Shown: positions 21,400-34,183 of the stretch, one piece after another
Layout: each line of letters starts with the position of its first letter
How positions within the stretch are numbered: the first letter of the stretch is position 1
DNA from: Isoetes taiwanensis
Taxonomy: Eukaryota; Streptophyta; Lycopodiopsida; Isoetales; Isoetaceae
Length of the DNA: 64,000 nucleotides
Direction of reading: 5' to 3'
Assembly: GCA_021234155.1 (NCBI GenBank)
Contig: JAJEKV010000060.1
Location: 7,152,323 to 7,216,322 of the forward strand
Translations under genes and position numbers: made by a program
Notes under the pieces: generated by a model
Told to the model about the DNA's origin: nothing
The model's database searches: none
Seen by the model: the letters and a program-made list of their open reading frames with translations, nothing else

Positions 21400-24300
21400 G
21401 ATTGGGAAGAACCACCAAATGCCGGCGAGGAGGATGCGCCTGATTATATCACCGGTGAGTCTCATATTTTCGCTGCTGTTGAGACGGGCCAAGCCAACCA
21501 ACAGCCCACTGTAATCTCTACGGTGGGTCAAATAGATTGTAAACCTTTTGTCATTCTTATGGATACGGGTAGTACTCATAACTTTGCATCTCCTAGAATG
21601 GCAGAAGTCTTACAGATTACACCTCTTAAGTCTAAGCCACGTCCGTTCTGCCGCCGCTGGTGCCGTCACGCTATACTGGTCGGCGTATCAATTTGAATAT
21701 TCGCTACTGGGGGCACCAGCTTGCTCTCGGGCGAAATAATGGATATTGGTCGGTATGATCTCATTGTGGGGATGGAATTCTTGGTCACGCTAAAGCCAAC
21801 ATTGACCGTGAGAAACGGGAAGTCACTTTCAATGCGCCAATGGAGCCCGAAGTTACGATAGCGTGTAAGCCGCTTAACCCTATTATGCAATGTATTTCAT
21901 TACGCCAATTGCATAGGGCTCGTGAAGTCACAAGTTACAGGCATGATCCGACTTGCTTCAAAGGGAAGCCAAGCCTAAACAGATGAGGCCCTTGATGCCT
22001 TTCCCGCAATAGCCGCAATCCTTCGGAATATCATGATCTTTTCCCCCGATGAAATCCAAAGCAGCCTACCACCTTCGTGGGTGTGGAATGTGAAATTGCT
22101 TTGGAACCGGCACGGCCTACCAAAGAAGGCCCCAGATCGGATGAGTCTCCCGAGTTAACCGAGCTTAAGACACAAATGCAGAACTCCTTAAGTTAGGCTT
22201 CATCGGGCCTAGTGTATCATCCTTTGGAGCCCCAATACTTTTGTTAAGAAAAAGGATGGCACCATGCTTAATGTGCATTGATTATCGCCAATTAAATAAG
22301 CACACCATTAAGAATCGCTATGCTTTACCAAGGGCCGAATGATCTTATGGATCGGTTGCAAGGGGCTAAATATTTCTCCAAGATTGATCTTCGCCAGTTA
22401 TCACCGATACTTAATTAAGGAGGATGACATCCATAAGTCTCGCTTTTTGCACTCGTTACGCCATTATGAATTTACAAATCATGCCATTTGGTCTAACCAA
22501 TGCGCCGCCACCTTTATGCCTTTATGAATGATGTCTTCCGAAATATCTCGATGACTTTGTTGTTATCTTCTTTGATGATATCCTGATATATAGTAAGACA
22601 TTGGAAGATCATGCACGGCACCTTCGCTTGGCATTGCAAAAGCTACGACGACATCAGTTGTTTGCCAAGTTCTCTAAGTGTCGTTTTGCCACCACCAAGG
22701 TGGATTATTTGGGTCATATTGTATCCGCAGATGGCATAGCTACTGACCCAGCTAAAATCGAGGCAGTTAAAGAATGGCCCATTCCAACCAATGTGTCTGA
22801 GGTTCGCAGTTTCCTGGGCTTGGCCGGGTATTACCGTAAATTTGTCAAGGATTTTGCCAAGCTTGCTGCACCTCTTACTGATCTGACCAAGCATGATAAA
22901 GTCAGGGATTGGATGGCCCATTGGAAGGACAAGGTCCAGACTGGCTTTCAAGCCTTAAAGGATGCTCTAACCACGCCCCGTCCCCACAATGCCGATCCTG
23001 AAAAAGGATAAATGGGTTGCTACTGATGCTAGTAAAATAGCTACCGGGGTGTTCTAATGCAAGAGGGGCGCCGACTTGCTTATGACTCCTAAAAATGAAT
23101 GATGCCGAAAGCAACGATATCCCACGCATGACCGTGGAGTTGCTTATGGTTGTACGGGCTTTGGCGATTTGGCGGCATTATCTACTTGGAAGGCGATTTC
23201 GCTTAGACACCGATCACCAAAGCCTCCAAAGATATTTTCACGCAACCTCATCTCAATTTGAGACAAAGACGATGGATGGAATTCACGGAAGAATATGATT
23301 TTCAGGTCATTTATAAACCGGGTAAGCATAATGTGGTTGCTGACGCCCTTTCCAGACATCCATTAGTCACTCGCACGCATTGTAATGCTATATCCACGCT
23401 CTCTAGTGAGTTTGGGAAACAGATTCAACAAACCCTTCCCTACGGATCCAGAATTCCAGGAAGTATGGCACAGTCTATGTAAAGAAGCCAGAACGGATAA
23501 GGAGAGAAACACCTTCCGACACTATAAGAAAGAGGGTGAACTCCTTTATTATAAGGACAAGTTGTGTGTTCCTGCGACATCTGGAGTTCGAAACTCATTC
23601 TCCATGATACACATAATAAATTAATCGCGGACATGCGGGATTTATGAAAACATATTTCAAAAATCCGCTCCAAATATTTCGGCCGGCATGAAAAAGCACA
23701 TTGCCGGCTACATTAGACAAAGGCGGACTTGTCGCAAACGAAAGCGTAACAGCCATTAGGGTCGGTGAATTGCAACCCCTCGACGCACCCAATGCCAAGT
23801 GGGAAGTTATTACCATGGATTTTATCGTGGGGCTCCCGCATTACCTTAAGGGGTTCGATGCCTTAATGGTAGTGGTCGACAAACTTTCTAAAATGGCACA
23901 TTTCTTGCCATGTCGCACCACCGGATATTGCATTGGATAACGCCTTGCTTTTCACTAAGGAAGTTTCCCGTTTACATGGGATGCCCCGCACCATTATCTC
24001 GGTCGGGATCCCAAGTTTGTTAGTGCATTCGAAGGATTTCTTTAGCACTATACGACTAAGCTTGCTATGAGCACAGCTTATATCACCCTCGCACAGATGG
24101 CCGGGCCAACGCACCAATCGCATTATTGAAGATATGTTATGCGTAACTATGTCCGGAACAAACAATCTCAATGGGCGGACTATATTTATTTGGTGGAGTT
24201 TGCCTACAACAAGCACTAAACAGAGTCTTCTAAGATGTCTCCTTTTATGATCAACTACGGCTATCAATGCCTCACACCGCACCGTGGCATAATCCGGTCT

Positions 24301-24850
24301 CCAAGGTGGAGGTTTTCGCCAGCTTGCTTGCTGATATGCAAGGCTTAGTTGAGGAGGTTCGAGCATATTTGTTAGGCTGCGAGAGCTCGGCAAAAGAGTC
24401 TAGCAGATCGGCACCGCATTACACCTCGAGAGTTTCAAGTGGATGATTCCGCTTTGGCTTAAGATAAAGGTGAAACAAGCCAAGCTTAAAATTGGCAATT
24501 GTAAGAAGCTTGCACCTCGATGGGCGGGCCCATTTCGGATAATCGAACGGATAGGGCCTCAGCCTACCGGTTGGATCTACCCGCACATCTAAAGATCCAT
24601 AAAGTCTTCCACGTGAGTCTTCTCAAGAAGCATCATCCGATCCCGAAGAGGTACTTGATACACCAACACTTCGAAATGATCAAGATCGGTTGGAAATTGT
24701 TCCGAAGCTCTACTTGATCGTGCCTATAAACAAACCCGCCCGAACTTCGGATTCTACAATATCTGGTCAAGTGGAAACATTTACCCACCAGGACGCCACA
24801 TGGGTCCTTAAAGGCGGATTGGATAAGACTTACCCGACTTTATGAAGGAA
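21400..24850 (+). pseudogene. E1 pol: protease, RT, RNase H, integrase, chromodomain-like end
   Basis: In order: aspartic protease with DTGSTHNF (21562); RT with [15 protein letters not shown] (about 22275), [15 protein letters not shown] (22575) and [12 protein letters not shown]; and the connection [20 protein letters not shown]. RNase H follows with ATDASKIATGV (23013) and LDTDHQSL, then EYDFQVIYKPGKHNVVADALS. Integrase shows MDFIVGLPH (23814), MVVVDKLSKMAHF, and LDLPAHLKIHKVFHVSLLKK (24570). The last piece, LQYLVKWKHLPT (about 24750), is the conserved strand of a chromovirus chromodomain, which tethers integration to chromatin. Many frameshifts and stops; no intact polyprotein. Confidence 0.88.
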
Positions 24851-25407
24851 TGCCATGGCCGCACCATCCACGATGACATCATCTCCAACTCCGGATGGTA
24901 AGCGCATCACTATAGTGTGACAGGGGTCATACCAATGTGACCTCCGTGAGTCATGGAGGCATCCTAGGTGGGAAACGTGCATGAAGGCATTCCTATAGGG
25001 CCTTAATCGTCTGCGGCTATGATGGGACTAAGGCCCTTCCTTACGCCGAGATGCATGCAAGCCCTAGACATGATAGGACCCTTGCATTCATATTTCATGT
25101 TCTTTAAGGGGGTGGTCCCTTCAACCACATTATTTAACTTAATTCTTAACACAAACCGACGTCTTACTCGCAGGCCGGTAGGAGCTCCCCTTAAGCTGCT
25201 GAAGACTAAAGGCCTTGTGTTATGGGCCACACTGTGTTTTGGATTCCATTTGTTTTACCTTGTGTTTGCAAGTCGGTTTCGTTTAAATTTGTGTCTTTGA
25301 AGTGGATTTGGTTTATCGCGTGTAAACCTTCGTTATTTTCATAAATAAGTACTTTTGTTTTTTTTACTCTTCCCTTCACTACTCTAATCTTTGAGGACGA
25401 TTAATTC
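24851..25407 (+). other. E1 spacer between integrase and PPT
   Basis: Noncoding stretch between the integrase/chromodomain end and the polypurine tract. It contains 'tctttgaggacgattaattcaag', the usual phrase found just before the PPT of plant gypsy elements. Confidence 0.5.
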
Positions 25408-25421
25408 AAGAGGGGAGAATG
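25408..25421 (+). other. E1 polypurine tract
   Basis: AAGAGGGGAGAATG immediately precedes TGACG of the 3' LTR. The purine run is the plus-strand primer position in gypsy elements. Confidence 0.8.
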
Positions 25422-26979
25422 TGACGCCCGGGCATTTATACGGTATACGTATGCATGTCGGGACACGTCACTGAGATATAAGGGGGTAATTGTCTAAGTA
25501 GAGGTCAACCACAATGGTTTTATTTAGCTATGTTAATAAATCCATTGTGGATAATTATAAAGTATTTGGCCTAATTACCCTAATTAATCTAAATTAGTTA
25601 ATTAGCAACAACAAGGGGGCGCCACCTGGCCCAAATCGATTGGCCAGGGGGGACCTTCCATTTTGGGCCTAGGAAAAGGGGTCCTGCCCCATTTTGACTC
25701 CCAAAATTCGAATTGGGAGCTAAGGAGGAGCAGCAGTTATCAGCCAAGCTTGAGTTATCATCAACCACCCGCCAGCCTAGTGTGATGGACCCATACACGG
25801 CACCATGGCTCCAGCCAGGACACGGGTTAGTGTGTAGATAGCTTGGTTTTCCTAGTTAGTCGTAGGATTAACCCTTGTTTGAGTAGGTTAATCTCTATTT
25901 TTATGTTTTATTCAAGTTATGGATGGATGGATGTATTAGCTTAGTTCTTTCCGTTCCTATGGTGTTGTATGGGCTAAAGGGGTGGGTAGAGACCTAAAGG
26001 CCATCTAGTAGTAGAGATGCTCCTAGATAGAACCCCCTAAAACCACAGTACTTGCGGCCGCATTGCACAAGAGCCTACCTGGGGCCGGGATGCTATGATG
26101 TGGTTCAGCACCAAATAACGGGTATGAAGGTGAATCGGGGGTGGGGTCCGCCCAAGCAAGCTGACTCTGGGACTCCTACAAGCAGCTAGACTTATAGCCG
26201 CCCACCGTGTGTGGGCTGGGTATGGGTCCGACACTCCCGGGCGGAGGGTGGGAGCCTTTATGGTCAGCCTCGGGCTCGAACGGGTTGGTGAGCTGACCTT
26301 TAGATTTAGGGGAGTAAGTCGGGTACGGATGCGGGGGTCACTAAGGGGGCACGTATCCTCTAGCGCACCCAGGGATCCGTCATACCCGGGGAGGGGACGC
26401 CTCCCTGACCTGCCTCATCGGACCGGGGAGATGTAACCCGGAGTAGTCCTGAAGGGTGATTCCTTGGGATTGCGTCTCCGGAGGGCTACAAAACACGCCA
26501 TAGCATGATCTGCCTATCGCAAGGTGTGCACAGTGAGGGGCGGATGGAGTGGACAACCCTAGCCATTGTCTTATGCCACCAACGCCATGTTATATCTCCG
26601 TCTGTTGATATCTTGAGACCCCGGCCGTCGGTTGATCCCTTGGAGTCCGGAGCCCTGGTAGTGCCTCGATATTGTGTTGTTTCATGTTGTTACGTATGGA
26701 TTATCTTTGCCATGTTGATGAGGATGGGCCACCCTTCGTGGTGGTATATTATTTGCATTATGATTGGATGCTAACGTATATGTATGCTTCCGCTGTCATA
26801 GGATTTCCCCATAGAGGACGTGGGGCGAATGACACCTCCGTGATCCTCGCCCGGATACTTGGCCATCCCGAGTAGTCCGAGCATGACGGAGGGCCTCGCC
26901 GTGGTGATTTAGTCGCCATGGGAGGGGAAGTCCCGTATCTATACGATCGGAGCATCGTATGGACTCTGGGAGCGTCACA
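25422..26979 (+). repeat. E1 3' LTR
   Basis: It starts TGACGCCCGGG and ends GCGTCACA, so the termini form an inverted repeat (TGACGC/GCGTCA). Next to it the host copy cagaatg (26980-26986) repeats the 13531-13537 sequence. It is largely identical with the 5' LTR apart from clustered indels. Confidence 0.88.
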
Positions 26980-26986
26980 CAGAATG

Positions 26987-28000
26987 TGTCCAGGGCATCT
27001 AGATGTGCCTGCATGCCTTCTGGTGTATGGGCCAAGAGGTCCACATCATCTGCATAGATGAGCTGCCGGATGACCTGGTGCAAGAGCTGTATACCGTTCC
27101 CCCCATTGGCAGCAAGCCAGGCTTCCAACTGGTCAATGTCCAAAGAGTGTGGGTGAGAGAGGACAACCTTGCCTAACTCCAATGTTGCTGGCAAATGACT
27201 GTCCTTCCGGTTGCATGCGGCTGTGCGTGCTCAGACATACCCCAGACACCGCGTTCCGCGTCTATAAGGAGCCCCGGATGGTGCAATGCAATCGCCCCAC
27301 AACTTTTCCCGGCATCGCGAAAAGCTTTTGCAAAGTCCACAAAACAAGCGATTACCCCCTCCTCCCAAGGCTTCTGCTATCCTCGACCAGGGGCCCGAAA
27401 GTGTGAAGATGTGATCAATGGTTGAATGTCGGGCCTAAGCCCGCCCGGGTGAGTGCCCCGACTTTCGCCTGCCTGCCCATCCGGGTTACCTGCTGTTCGA
27501 GAATGCCCGCCGCGGCTTGGCAAACACTGAGTTGACCATGATGGTTCGGTAATTTGCTGGACAGTGTGGGTCCCCTGCCTTGTAGATCGAAACCACCCTG
27601 CTTGTGGTCCATGACCGGGGAAAACCCTCTTGTAGCGCCCTGAACAAAGGTGCAGCAGGGCCGCACCATGGGCTGTCCTCGCCCACTTGAGCAACTCCGC
27701 TGGTGCCGCCGCCTAAGTCTGCCGCCTTCCCATTAGCCGTGCACTGCAGCCTGCTCGACATCTTCTTACAGAATCACCGGCGGTGGGCCATGTTCGGGGG
27801 CACATCCGGTCCGTGTTCCCGGGATCATAAAGCCGCTTGCAGTCTACTGCTCCCATTGCACCGCCCGTGATGTTCCCTGAGGGTCGCGGCGGCCCTGCAG
27901 AGTACCCCCGCCTTCGCAAAGTTCTCGGGTGCCTAGTAGGCCGAACATTTCTCCTTGGTGCCTTGCCAGGTACCTTGCCTTTGTTTCCTTGAGGAAGGCG
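26987..28000 (-). pseudogene. LINE-A ORF2, reverse transcriptase N-terminal half
   Basis: Minus-strand pieces include FPRSWTTSRVVSIYKAGDP and CPANYRTIMVNSVFAK (about 27650-27560; RT fingers), then NGGNGIQLLHQVIRQLIYAD and DVDLLAHTPEGMQAHLDALD (27110-27000), which contain the catalytic Y-A-D-D. The protein then runs into the E1 insertion. Frames change repeatedly. Confidence 0.85.
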
Positions 28001-28758
28001 CGGTAATGGCTGGTGGCCTGATCTCGCGTGTCCTGATCCACGATGAGACGGAGTGCGCGTTTGCGTTCCTTACACTCAGCATCAAACCATCTGTTACGCG
28101 GAAAGATTGCGGCCTCTGATCTCTAGCATGGGGGAGGTCTCCCAAAGCACCTGTCGGCCCCTGTTCTGAGGAGCTCAACCAGCTGATTGGTTTGCTGCTC
28201 CAGCGTGTGGGTCCGCAGAACTGTCGGGAGGGCTTCTGCGAGCATGTCAGCGTAACCCTCCACCTGCTCATAATCCAAGCGCAACCGAGGTCGGCAAGGT
28301 GCTGCTACTGAGGGGGTCGTAGCGGCTGGCCAGGCCAGCTTCATATAGAGTGGGAGGTGATCTGAGTCGGCCTCCTCGCCCCGACTGTCCGTGCCGACGT
28401 GAAAATGGCTGACAAGGTGTACATCCTGCGCAGCCACTATGACATAATCCACGACACTAGTTCTGCCGCCGTGATTGTCCTGCCTGCAAGTGTACTCGGA
28501 CCCACAAGTAGCGGTTATGTCTGTCGGTCTTCTGGAGGGAAACCAAATGTGCCAAGGCTACCCGGTACAACGTCTCCCTGTACAACCATTGAACACTGAA
28601 AAATGCTGGTATCCTGGCAGATCGGGCAGCCTGTGGCCAGGGTGTTCCCATGTCTCCATGAGGAAGATGAGGTCCATGTCCACAGCTACTGAATTGAGGC
28701 TATCGCCCTTCTGCCACGGGAAACCCCGACAGTTCCAGACCACCACCCAGAGGCACAA
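28001..28758 (-). pseudogene. LINE-A ORF2, AP-type endonuclease
   Basis: The first piece contains VVVWNCRGFPW and DLIFLMETWEHPGHRLPDLP (28758-28600), matching the start of APE-type LINE endonucleases (N-x-R-G and the catalytic ETW region). Later RGEEADSDHLPLYMKL (about 28380-28330) carries the S-D-H-x-P catalytic His motif. This enzyme nicks target DNA for target-primed reverse transcription. Confidence 0.85.
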
Positions 28759-28796
28759 TTCCTATTGAGCGGTCGAAGATGCTTGTGTGGTGTGTG

Positions 28797-30407
28797 TCAC
28801 GGATGGACCAGCAGCGGGAGCAGACGAAGTTGGGGGAGGGGGCGACTTCCGACAAGGAGGCGGAGGCAGCAGGAGCAAAGATTTGGTCGAGCCGAGGAGC
28901 GCGGTCGAGTTGTAGGGACAGAGTGCAGAGGATCAAGAACGGAGGCAGCAGGGGTAGCATTTGGCTGAGCAGGTGCAGCTACAGCATTTGGTCGACGACG
29001 GGCGTCCCGGACCCTGGCGAACTCCCACCTGCGTGCCTCCTGTTGCACTGGAGTAAGATCCCAGCTCACATACAGAGATGTGCCCTTCAGTAACTTGCTT
29101 TGTCACAGTATGGCCTCTCGAACTTGTGCATCCGCAACCGTGAACACCACGACTCGACTATGGCCTGGGCGCTGGACCCCATGCCGGGCTGCTCGCGTAA
29201 CCTAAACAGGTCCTGGACCAGGAAACGTCATGCGCCCAAGAATCTGTGTGTGTATCTTCCGGGTGAGATTCTCTCCCAGCTCTTCCGGCAGGCCCCGAAC
29301 TACCAAGTTCTGGCTCCGTCGCCTGCGCTCACGGAGCTCAGTGTCCGGTGAGGGCACTGGCCCACTCTGGCCTGGTGGCGGCACGCGTGATGATGGTGCG
29401 GCAGTGGGTCTCTACGGTATCGGCGCTCAGGTTGACCCGGGTGACCCGATTGACGTCTTGCAGGTTGTTGGGCTTGCGGTACTGGTGTGTCATGTGCTGC
29501 GGCTTCTGTTCTCTGAAGTCTGGAGCTCAGCTCTTGCAAGGCTTGGTCCTGTCTTGCCATCTCCCGCGTGCAGTGCAGCCATTGTTCATGCGCCTCTGCT
29601 TTTGGAGGCCTTGCCTTGCTTTGCAGCAGCGGTCCGTCGAATCTGCATTTCGGTCCGTGCCAAACCCAAAGGGCTTCGGTCTTTGCACGGTTAACTTCAA
29701 AGCTGCAACAACCTCTCTTCTTGCGGCGGTAGCCTCCTCAACTTCAATTGGAGTGTGGCACATGCGCCGCCGTGCCATGGCATTGGCCTCATCGACCTCG
29801 ATCGCGGGCCGAGGCGTGATTGCAAGTGCCTCGCGTCTTTGCTGGTCCACAATCTGTCTCGCAGCGGCGTCCGGGGTATCCATATCGCGAGCTGCATGTC
29901 TGCGAGCACCTACGGGTCTTCTTTGTCTCGAGGTGCACCAAGCGGATCTTTGTCGTCCACCGGTGTGCTTGGAGTGCGCAACTTCGGTGATCTGTTTTTT
30001 TATCACCAAGCGCCTCTGCGCAACACGTGGGATGTTGCAGACTCCATCTCCGTCTCCAGGCCCGCAATGCGGGCACTATTGGCCTCAACCCCAGCTTGGA
30101 TGGCGGCCCAAGGTTCAGCCAATGGAGGGGGCCCTGTGGGGCCTGAGCAGCCAACTTCTGTCTGCCGAGCCGGCCTGGCTGTGTGGGCCTTGGCCCGGGC
30201 CTCCTTCTTCATGGAGGATGTCTCTCCCTTGCCCATTGCGTCTACACGGGGCCGCTTCTTTGTTGGCTCTTCTTGGTTTTCCCAAGCAGGCTCGGCCTGC
30301 GGGAGGTCAGCAGGCTGTGCTGGGGTTTGCCCGAGGTGGGGTGTTGTGGTCTGTAGAAGTTCACCTGCTAGGGGTGAGTCCGGACACTGTTCTGCTTCTG
30401 TGGCCAT
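28797..30407 (-). pseudogene. LINE-A ORF1 (RNA-binding protein)
   Basis: The ATG at 30407 (MATEAEQCPDSPLAGE) begins an acidic/Pro-rich N-terminus, followed by a helical segment with IQAGVEANSARIAGLETEM. Later frames show SRLQRTEAAAHD and ELRERRRRSQNLVVRGLPEE (about 29340-29270), which resembles the RNP1-like strand of LINE ORF1 RRMs. They then give SWDLTPVQQEARRWEFARVR (about 29065), the typical ORF1 end. It ends just before ORF2. Frameshifted. Confidence 0.7.
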
Positions 30408-30590
30408 GACTTGGGGTATGGGACGCCAAGCAAGGTTTAGGTAGGCTATGGCAGGGGCTTGTCGTCCTGGCGGGCTAGGCGGTAAATGGCGAGGATCGTG
30501 GGCTGCTAGGGCAAGGCCAAGAGGCAGTTGGTTGGGCTATGGCAATGTCAGGCAAATGTTGGAGCCTAGCTCAACATTATTCTGTGCGCT

Positions 30591-30757
30591 GACTTCCAAA
30601 GGCAATGGGGTCTCTGGCATACAAAATTGCGCTCAGAATCCAATTTGGGGACCAAAAACGTAGGTCAGAGCACCTTTTAGGGTTTTGGGGGTTTTGGGGC
30701 TAGAGAGAGACTTCCAAAGGCAGTGGGGTCCCTGGCATACAAAATTGCGCTCAGAAG
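30591..30757. repeat. 49-bp direct repeat upstream of LINE-A
   Basis: gacttccaaaggca(a/g)tggggt, then ctggcatacaaaattgcgct, occurs at 30591-30639 and 30709-30757, period 118 bp, about 150 bp beyond the LINE-A ORF1 start on its upstream side. It may be part of the LINE 5' region or flanking host DNA. Confidence 0.55.
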
Positions 30758-30759
30758 GA

Positions 30760-33700
30760 TAAAAGTTCATCTTGCGTTTAAGTAGGAACAAAATATTAAA
30801 GAAATGGGTACAAAACCTATTCATATTTAGTTGTCAAAATTCCAATTTTTAGTTAAAAGAATATCTACAAAAAGTATTCAAATTCAGATGTCAAAATGAC
30901 AGCTTTTAGAGTTAAAGTGGATGAGCAAAATATTAGGTGCACATACACAAAACATGCACATCTTCAAGTTCCAAATCCACTTTTAAAAGTTGTGAAGGTG
31001 GACAGGGATTTCATACACCTCACCAATGACAAAATGCCCTATCATTAGGATGACAAATCCTACATGATGAATATTGCTCTTTATTCATGCATGACGCAAA
31101 GTTAAAGTTAACGCATGAATCTAAATCCAGACGCCAAACCTAAGTTCCTTATATTACCCATTATCTTTGATATTATATAAGGTTAGAAAATATATCAACT
31201 TGAGGAGAAATAATGATAATAATTCTTGGAGGGGCAATTAAATGCATAAACATAGAAAGCAAGTCATATTATGAACTGGCCTCTAATTTTAGACTTTGAG
31301 CATAAGCTAATGATTAACGACCCTGCCCCTGATTTTTAGAAATAATAAATGGCATAAAACTTGATAAAACCTTACAATTATACCATGTAACTTCCAAGTT
31401 CCATAAAACCAAATGAACATTGAGACGAAGGATAAATTATACACATCAAGCTATCAAAGCACATTTTTCTTAAGGACTCAAATAGATAACATTAGAGTGT
31501 TAAAAGGAACATATGGCATGGCGTGAAATGTTGCAACATCAAATATGATTTATTGTTCCAAAAACACAATCTGTATATAATAGACTTTGTAGAGCTTTAT
31601 CTCGAGCTACACCAAATAAAAGAGAGCAATCTTCTTATAATTAAAGAACGCCATTTATATTATTGCCAGAGAATCCTGAACCTCTATCATTTAGAAGTAA
31701 TGGAAGGAAAATAGCATGTAATAGACGTACAAATTTTTAACAATATCTAGATGTAAACTTTTAGATGCTTCAACCTAAAAAGGGAAAATCAATGTTTGTA
31801 AAGAAATATCAAATGCAATTTGTGTGCTCAAATTCTGTGGCATGTAACTAAAAGTACCCAGCAATCAACTTACATATCTCAGACCTTACTGCAGAATTGT
31901 CTGCAATATGTGATCTGGATATAGTGACCTGAGGCACATATCATTTTTACCTGCCATGTTATACCATAAGAGGAATCCAATATGGTTGATTCTGTTGCAG
32001 AGAAATAGATAGTGGAAATCTAATTGGGGGAGTATCCACCGAACTGTTCAACATACCAGTCCTTGAGTCCCTGTGAGTGGGATGTTTGTTGTCTTTATAT
32101 AATGTGTAGGTTCTAATATTACATGTTGTATATATATCACCTGTCTGGAATGAACTTAAAGGACTGTTACCTTTCAAATTCAGAGGGAAACCTAGTTGAA
32201 GTGAATCTACATCTGTGATTGGACCAGAAAATAACAGCTCTTAACTACAAGCAAGTGTCTAGCCATAATTCTCTTTTAGTATAGGACATGGTAAATATGA
32301 TTCTAGGCTTGCCAATAGTCCTGTTTATAGGAATAGCCATTACAGTTTTACCAATAACACATGCAGCCAAAATGCTTTAGGCCAGTAGACTTATAACTTC
32401 ATATATGCATCAGCATGTTCTGCAGATGACATAAGTACCAATTTATGTGAATGTTTTCAACTTTATTTACATTGACTGTCCAAATTCCCGCACCTTCATT
32501 GTTGGAATTTGACATTACACAATTCATAAATCTCTCGGACCAGCTTGTAAAACAGTTGAAATTGCAAACAGTTCAAGTATGGGTCAAGAATGGTTCCACA
32601 AGTAATTACAGGCTATATGCAAATGTACAATTTTTCCTAGCTAAGGATGATCAATCTTTGTCAACTGAAACCAAACAATATCTTTTGAACAACATAAGTC
32701 AGCATGTGCTGAAGTTTTTCTCTAGAGTTTTACACCTATTAAGACATTTACACGGATTTTGAAAATCACTTTCTTCATAAGCTTCACATAATCATGGGGA
32801 ATGTCCTGCAGATCGTTAAATTTTCAGCAACTACCCTGTGCTAGGACAGTATTACAATATATTAAAATTCCTAGCAAATAGAAATAATCTTAATACGTCA
32901 TCAAGTTTCTTATTTGAAATTGCAGTATCATTAGTTTTGACCCCATCCTTGTATCCTAATGTTTCTCTAGGATGCATTAAAGAACTAAACGCTTGGGACT
33001 GTGACAATGCTGCAAAACCATTCTCTAGTTTCTCCTGGAGATTTGCATCTTTCCTTCTTTTCTTTAATATTCAGGGCCTACAGTAAGTAATATGTTAACC
33101 AACCAAAATTGTAACATGTGCGATGGTTACAACTTCTAAGGAGGACTCTAATATATTGTTAATAAACTGAAATTACAATTAAATATTGCAATTTTCTCTT
33201 CTCAGCATTTCTATGCTTAATTTTGCAATAAAAATGGGTGGAAATGGTTGTCAAACTCTAAGAGTAAGGCACATACTCAGTTGGGATCAGCAAAACCTAA
33301 GAGGATAGAAACAATCAATACAACAGAATGTGAATAAAATGCTGCTAATCAACCTGCATGTATGGGCAGATGAAGAAATTCTTAGAAGAGCGCCTAGTAG
33401 AAGAAATAAAATCCATGCCACAATTGTACAAACTTAAGCAATTTAAAGAGGCCCAATTTAAAGTGCTGAAGTGTATCAAAGATGAGAAAGACATGCATTT
33501 CCAAATTGGAAACATATGGCTTCTCTAGTCTGGAGCTGCGAAACACACAGTTGCACGGAGAAGGAGAGACACGTACAATATCCTTAAATCTTAGATTTTA
33601 AAAGTGGTTATGGCGCTGAGCGGGAGCGGCTAGGCAGGCGACCGCCTCCCTTTCTTGGCCGAACCTGACAGTGGAAAATGCATCGATTGAGGTTTTTTCT

Positions 33701-34180
33701 GATGCTAGCACAGCAATTTCATCCTTTTATCCACAATCAAAACTTCAATTCTGTTGCAGTTAATATCTGGATTGTTCTCAGGCTGCCATGATCTTTTTTC
33801 TCTGTTTACAGCAGGTATTCCATTAATGTGGACTCTTTCTTTGGTGCTTCACTAGTCTTTTGGTGAATTGCTATGACTTCTTCCTCGGAGTTCGTCACGC
33901 CGGAAGGGTATGCCCAATTATGGGATATTGGCCTATAAGGCGAAGAAAAAAGTTGTAAATGAAGGTTCAGTTCATGTAGAAAAGCTGGGATATTTTTCTG
34001 TAAGCATGGATTATCTTCTTTTGTGATTTGGTAGCAAGATGGTTTATGCTTGTTAGCTGCTCCATTCTTTCATACTAGTGAGAAAGATCAGCTACTTGGC
34101 AAAGCTTGTTTCTGTTTTGATGATGAATAAACTTCTGGAGCCTTTCTTCATGATGACAGGTAAAATATGCCCATATTTAA
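30760..34180. other. AT-rich region, no gene recognised
   Basis: Long AT-rich stretch. A short frame from 33870 (MTSSSEFVTPEG followed by ggtatgcc, a possible 5' splice site) is gene-like but cannot be extended. No RNA gene, LTR or terminal repeat is apparent. Confidence 0.4.
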
Positions 34181-34183
34181 CTC

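Larger units (their letters stand above)
13538..26979 (+). mobile_element. E1: 13.4-kb Ty3/gypsy (chromovirus-like) element with accessory genes
   Basis: A complete but mutated LTR retrotransposon on the plus strand: 5' LTR, tRNA-iMet-type PBS, about 5 kb of accessory coding sequence (histone H3-like unit, then unit 2), gag with zinc knuckle, protease, RT, RNase H, integrase with a chromodomain-like end, PPT, 3' LTR. Termini are TGACG...CGTCACA, and the target duplication is 5-7 bp (cagaatg). It lies inside LINE-A, so it is younger than that element. Long identical blocks between the LTRs indicate a recent insertion. Related to E2 (39-52 kb), but not a copy of it. Confidence 0.9.
12236..30440 (-). 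mobile_element. LINE-A, APE-type LINE interrupted by gypsy element E1
   Basis: This is a non-LTR retrotransposon on the minus strand, about 4.8 kb without the E1 insertion. Its 5' end is near 30440, ORF1 lies at about 30407-28797, ORF2 follows, and the 3' end is a simple-repeat tail at 12256-12236. ORF2 reads endonuclease, reverse transcriptase, then a Cys/His finger. E1 (13538-26979) sits between RT motif YADDVDLLAH (right of E1) and the following DMRVNLAKTKVV block (left of E1). Flanking cagaatg repeats at 13531-13537 and 26980-26986 mark the insertion. Multiple frameshifts are present. Confidence 0.85.

Noticed and set aside
29348-30444. Long plus-strand open frames (353 and 229 codons)
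   Set aside because: They lie opposite LINE-A ORF1, whose minus-strand frames have recognisable motifs. High G+C explains the absence of stops.
32451-32762. 103-codon plus-strand frame
   Set aside because: AT-rich, no motif and no neighbouring coding signal.
33865-33930. MTSSSEFVTPEG followed by ggtatgcc, like the start of an exosome RRP41 exon
   Set aside because: Only seven matching residues, and no following exon was found in the next kilobases.
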